Source: Syntrophaceae bacterium UBA7520 (lineage in GTDB: Bacteria > Desulfobacterota > Syntrophia > Syntrophales > Smithellaceae). From it: a DNA stretch of 53,392 nucleotides. The notes under the pieces were generated by a model that saw only the letters and a list, made by a program, of their open reading frames with translations, was not told the DNA's origin and did no database searches. Shown here piece after piece: positions 50,211 through 53,392 of the stretch. Numbering within the stretch: position 1 is the stretch's first letter; each line of letters opens with the position of its first letter. The stretch is from NCBI GenBank assembly GCA_002478265.1, contig DLNC01000017.1:1-53392 (forward strand). The letters run 5' to 3'. The position numbers and the translations under genes are program-made.

Positions 50211-51255
50211 AAACTGGTTTGAAGAGCGCTACGATTTTGCCGAACTGAAAAAGCTGGCCAAAAGCAAACTTGTGCCCAGACACCGCTACGATTTTTTGTA
50301 CTACACCGGCGGCATCACGCTTTTTCTTTTTATCCTGCAATTCATCACCGGCATGGTGCTGGCTTTTTATTACATTCCGCATGTCGATTACGCTTATGAA
50401 AGCATTATCGATATTGTCACCAAAATCAACCTGGGCTGGTTTTTCCGCTCTTTTCATCACTGGGGAGCGCAGCTTTGCATTGTTTTTGTCTTTATCCATC
50501 TTTTCGGCACATTGCTGGTTAAATCTTACCGCAAGCCGCGTGAATTTATCTGGGTGAGCGGTTTTATTCTGCTGGTAATTTCGATTTTCTTTGGCTTGAG
50601 CGGTTACCTGATGCTCTGGGATGAACGGGCGTTTGCCGCGGTGCGCGTGGCGACGGGTGGTGCGGGCAATCTGCCTGTTGTCGGTTGGTTTATAAAAATA
50701 TTCCTGCGCGGCGGCACAGAAGTAACGGGAGATACGCTTATCCGCTTCTACGCTTTTCATGTTTCCATTCTGCCGGTTTTGTCGCTGCTGCTCATCGGCC
50801 TGCATGTACTGCTTGTTCAATATCACGGCATGAGCGTGCCGGTATCTGTGGAAAACAAGCAAAAGACGGGCGAGCCATTCTTTCCCAATGTTTTTTACAA
50901 AGACATGATGATCTGGCTGGTGGTTTTAGGCGTGGTGGTCACGCTGGCGGTATTACTGCCTCCGGAAATCGGCATAAAAGCAGATCCGCTCGCGCCGCCG
51001 CCGGAAGGCATCAAGCCGGAGTGGTATTTTCTTTTTATGCTGGAGACACTCAAGCTATTCCCCGGCACGATTTACGGCTTTAACGGCGAAACGATTGCCA
51101 TCATCTGCGTCACCATCGGGATTATCTTTTTCTTTTTGATTCCGTTTCTGGATAGAAAGTCCAACCGCGGCCAGAAAAGCCGTTTATTCACGATTATTGC
51201 CGTTATTTACCTGATTTATTTTCTCACCATGACACTGATAGGCTTTTTCAGTTAG
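50191..51255 (+). CDS. Cytochrome b of a Rieske/cytochrome b complex (b6f-like)
   Basis: 354 residues combining the four-helix b6 part with a subunit-IV-like part in one chain. Heme ligands are His89/His103 (RSFHHWGAQ, then FIHLFG) and His190/His205 (FYAFHVSIL, then GLHVLLVQ). The 14 and 15 spacings are like b6f rather than bc1. The Qo motif PEWY is at 276-279. The start is TTG at 50191 after GGGAGCG, inside the Rieske gene. No cytochrome c1 or f gene follows, so the electron acceptor is not encoded here. Confidence 0.94.
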   Translation: MIWLKFKNWFEERYDFAELKKLAKSKLVPRHRYDFLYYTGGITLFLFILQFITGMVLAFYYIPHVDYAYESIIDIVTKINLGWFFRSFHHWGAQLCIVFVFIHLFGTLLVKSYRKPREFIWVSGFILLVISIFFGLSGYLMLWDERAFAAVRVATGGAGNLPVVGWFIKIFLRGGTEVTGDTLIRFYAFHVSILPVLSLLLIGLHVLLVQYHGMSVPVSVENKQKTGEPFFPNVFYKDMMIWLVVLGVVVTLAVLLPPEIGIKADPLAPPPEGIKPEWYFLFMLETLKLFPGTIYGFNGETIAIICVTIGIIFFFLIPFLDRKSNRGQKSRLFTIIAVIYLIYFLTMTLIGFFS

Positions 51256-51263
51256 GAGCGCTT

Positions 51264-51800
51264 ATGAATAAAAGAACACTTACATTGTCATTCCCGTGGA
51301 AACGGGAATCCAGACTGTCATACTTTTCCTTTGTCATTGCGAATCCGCTCAAGCGGATGAAGCAATCTCTGCGTACATCATCATTTTCCTCTGTCTTTGC
51401 GAAACCGCACAAGCTGATGAAGCAATTTCTGCTTTCGTCATTCCTGTCCCGCATACGCGGGATTAACATCCAGCGGGAATCCAGATTATCATCCTTTTTA
51501 TTTGTCAATGCGAGCGTAGCGAAGCAATCTCGATTCTTGTCATTACGAGTTCACTTTTTGACCGTGGCAATCTCTATTTTGTTTTACTTCACCCTCCCCT
51601 CTTTCGCTTTTGCCGAAGAAAAAATCCCCGTCTTCCCGACCGCACCCGTCGAGGCCTATACTGTGTATGGAACCATTGCTCTTTTCTGGCTCGGCATCAT
51701 CGGGCTGATTGTGATTCTCAAAATGAAACTGAACGAAATTGAACGGATTCAGAAATTGGGGATTGATGAGGAAGATTCGGACGCGCCTGTATTGGACTAA
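51264..51800 (+). CDS. Small exported/membrane protein with repeat-derived N-terminal insert
   Basis: 178 residues. The ATG at 51264 has TAGGAG eight bases upstream and follows the cytochrome b stop closely. After MNKRTLT the next ~90 residues are translated from genomic repeats and look non-functional. They are followed by FLTVAISILFYFTLPSFAFA, a signal-peptide-like segment, then a short linker, a membrane helix (YGTIALFWLGIIGLIVILKM) and an acidic tail. The original gene was probably about 85 residues, split near codon 6 by an in-frame repeat insertion. Internal TTG or GTG starts near 51559-51567 are possible. It may be a small subunit of the cytochrome b complex; I know no family. Confidence 0.6.
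   Translation: MNKRTLTLSFPWKRESRLSYFSFVIANPLKRMKQSLRTSSFSSVFAKPHKLMKQFLLSSFLSRIRGINIQRESRLSSFLFVNASVAKQSRFLSLRVHFLTVAISILFYFTLPSFAFAEEKIPVFPTAPVEAYTVYGTIALFWLGIIGLIVILKMKLNEIERIQKLGIDEEDSDAPVLD
51284..51550. repeat. Cluster of two interspersed short repeat families
   Basis: Family 1 has a hairpin of the form TTCCCGT-GGAA-ACGGGAA followed by TCCAG (51284-51315), with a degenerate copy at 51437-51485. Family 2 runs GTCATTGCGA to GAAGCAATCTC (51332-51370), with a diverged copy exactly 60 bases later (51392-51430) and a shorter one at 51502-51532 (TGCGAGCGTAGCGAAGCAAT). A fragment TTGTCATTACGA ends the cluster. Both resemble dispersed intergenic repeats known from many proteobacterial genomes. 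Here they lie inside an open reading frame. Confidence 0.8.
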
Positions 51801-51970
51801 TGATCAATTTGAATGGAAGTTCCCACCCTACGCGCGTTAATTTTCTGTAAGGTAATTATCTATTTAACTATCAGCGCACTTTCGTAAGGAATGCTCTTCC
51901 GGTTATTCATCTAATTTTTTGTCATAACTTGTATTGTTTTTTCTGGATTATCATATTCCTTATCTTTTGC

Positions 51971-53392
51971 TTATGGTTCTTCTATTACTGGAACTTCGAA
52001 AATCACGGGTACACCAGACCTGAAAGCTTTTCCGACTGCTATGGCTTGTCTGAATCGCAAAGCAGGTAACGCCGTAACCATTTCCGCGCCCATATAGTTA
52101 AGTAGAAAATCAGAACTCGTCTTGTCAAACTGTTGAAAAGCTACGATAGTATTGCATTGCGTTAAGACTGTTTTTGAAACATTTGCGGTTCTTTGGGCGA
52201 CTACAATGAAGCCAACGTTGTATTTCCGACCTTGGAGAGCGATTTGACTGATGCTATTAACTAAAGACGCAGCTTTTTTCTCTTCGACTCCGATAAAAGT
52301 CCATTCTGGAATTACCGTGTGAGCCTCCTCAATAACAACGCATACTTGTTTACCAAAGTTGGCATCCTGCCTCGCTACCTGAAAAAGCCCACGGAAGAAC
52401 CACTTCGTGTACTCCAGAATACCGGTTGTGTTTGAAACATCTGGAAGTTCGAACAGTCCGAGGGTCTTATCCGACTGTATGAACTGCTTTACAGATTCGT
52501 AGAATCGCTCTTTTAACACTCTCGTGGTTTCCGCAACGATTTTTTTATCCCGTTTATTGGCGAATTCTTCGAGTTGTGTCGAGAGAGCATCTATCGCTTC
52601 AAAAAGATCGTCTTTATGATCATCGGTAACCACATTCTCTGGCACAAGATCGGGAAGCTTCTTACGATATTCATTTGTGAAGTCGACGCAAATGACCTTG
52701 ATACCATCCGAAATAATCTTTCGAATCAGATCTCTACAGAAAACTGACTTTCCTGATCCTGTAACTCCGAGAATCGCCGTGTGATGAGTCACTGCCTGCT
52801 GCAGGTTCAATAACACGGGGTAATTAGTTCCGGGGATTGTACCGACTTGCTTTTCGCCCTCTTCAACAACAAAATCAGGCGCTTTCGTTGCAATAAATAA
52901 AGGGGTGTTTACTTCAGGTACCCACCCATATTTCTCAAAAAATAGTTTCTTCGAATCCCATATACCAAGCTGTACAGCTTCACCAACAATCAAGCCTGCC
53001 TCATTTTTTTGTTCTAATGGTTCAACATCTGTAAGTCCTTGAGTTATTTGATACAATACTTGCTTCCCTGATATAATGGCCTCTAGTAAATTACCTTCAA
53101 ATACTTTTACTCTCCCTGCATAATTAAAGCGTAATTTCATAATATTTGATCTATCAATAACTACTCCCACAAAACGCCCTAAAAACTCTGGAATATTACA
53201 ATCTTGGATTTTACATACAATATTATAGGAATTGGGATTAATATTCGATTCAGATCCAATTGCTTGGCGAATACTATCGTTTGCAAGAATTTTAACCCAC
53301 TGTTGTTCATTTAAAAGAAAATTATCAACAATCATTCCCTTGAAAACACGGTGCTCCTCGTCCATAGAAGAGATATAAACAAAAGTTGTGTT
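51971..53392 (-). CDS. HerA/DUF87-type ATPase, 5' end possibly outside the window
   Basis: At least 464 residues from an ATG at 53365. The frame stays open to the window edge and the extra codons (NTTFVYISS) look coding, so the true start may lie beyond 53392. An N-terminal HAS-like barrel (to about 165) precedes a RecA/FtsK-like motor: Walker A GVTGSGKSVFC, Walker B VCVVIEEAHTVIPE, and the arginine-finger strip QGRKYNVGFIVVAQRTA. HerA proteins are hexameric DNA translocases that act with nucleases in end resection or, paired with SIR2, DUF4297 or similar effectors, in phage defence. Composition is more AT-rich than the neighbouring operon, suggesting acquisition. The partner gene is not in view. 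Confidence 0.85.
   Translation of the reverse strand, partial: NTTFVYISSMDEEHRVFKGMIVDNFLLNEQQWVKILANDSIRQAIGSESNINPNSYNIVCKIQDCNIPEFLGRFVGVVIDRSNIMKLRFNYAGRVKVFEGNLLEAIISGKQVLYQITQGLTDVEPLEQKNEAGLIVGEAVQLGIWDSKKLFFEKYGWVPEVNTPLFIATKAPDFVVEEGEKQVGTIPGTNYPVLLNLQQAVTHHTAILGVTGSGKSVFCRDLIRKIISDGIKVICVDFTNEYRKKLPDLVPENVVTDDHKDDLFEAIDALSTQLEEFANKRDKKIVAETTRVLKERFYESVKQFIQSDKTLGLFELPDVSNTTGILEYTKWFFRGLFQVARQDANFGKQVCVVIEEAHTVIPEWTFIGVEEKKAASLVNSISQIALQGRKYNVGFIVVAQRTANVSKTVLTQCNTIVAFQQFDKTSSDFLLNYMGAEMVTALPALRFRQAIAVGKAFRSGVPVIFEVPVIEEP

Noticed and set aside
51284..51550. CRISPR array
   Set aside because: Repeats are imperfect, of two types, without uniform spacers, and lie in an ORF; they are dispersed repeats.

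Overview
The window looks like chromosome of an anaerobic, probably syntrophic deltaproteobacterium (Desulfobacterota; the Syntrophus/Smithella side of the group fits best). This is inferred from gene content: indolepyruvate:ferredoxin oxidoreductase, a Na+-pumping glutaconyl-CoA decarboxylase set, a tungsten-type aldehyde oxidoreductase, a sigma-54 regulator beside a fatty/dicarboxylic-acid catabolic operon, a PxxKW cysteine-rich protein, and a thrS-infC-rpmI-rplT-pheS-pheT-ihfA operon. No 16S gene or other direct taxonomic marker is present.

Region 1 (1-7.2 kb, + strand): hom plus a phosphoglycerate-mutase-like gene that may be the homoserine kinase, a 4HBT thioesterase, a membrane-anchored TPR protein, iorAB, and a CbpA-type DnaJ. 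Region 2 (7.3-14.0 kb, - strand): dtd, a DUF1285-like gene, guaB, dnaE and a UPF0280 gene, closely packed. Region 3 (14.2-22.2 kb): a small cysteine-rich gene on +, a bidirectional terminator, a MerR gene, then the translation operon on -, headed by tRNA-Val(GAC). infC there has no ATG/GTG/TTG start and appears to begin at AUA behind a perfect AGGAGG. Region 4 (22.2-27.7 kb, - strand): pgsA with three envelope or unknown genes, an iron-sulfur flavoprotein, and a GAF-rich class III nucleotide cyclase.

Region 5 (28.0-51.8 kb) is the main interest. A fused family-I CoA-transferase (+) faces an HMG-CoA-lyase-like gene and a sigma-54 activator (-). Divergent from the activator, a clear -24/-12 promoter precedes a long + strand array. 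In order it holds 3-hydroxyacyl-CoA dehydrogenase, thiolase, a glutaryl-CoA-dehydrogenase-like enzyme with non-decarboxylating residues, sucC/sucD-like ligase, glutaconyl-CoA decarboxylase alpha, an OadG-like small subunit, the Na+-pump beta subunit, a small membrane protein, a single-chain AOR/Fe-alcohol dehydrogenase fusion, a second large acyl-CoA dehydrogenase, and enoyl-CoA hydratase. An overlapping sdhCAB-Rieske-cytochrome b set follows. Together these would carry glutaryl-CoA through glutaconyl-CoA, crotonyl-CoA, 3-hydroxybutyryl-CoA and acetoacetyl-CoA to acetyl-CoA. Decarboxylation would pump Na+, the ligase would make ATP, and reducing equivalents could go to a quinone-linked membrane module or to an acid/aldehyde/alcohol couple.

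Region 6 (51.2-53.4 kb): a small secreted or membrane gene whose 5' part is built from in-frame dispersed repeats, then a lower-GC HerA/DUF87 ATPase on - that is still open at the window edge and looks like the start of an acquired region.
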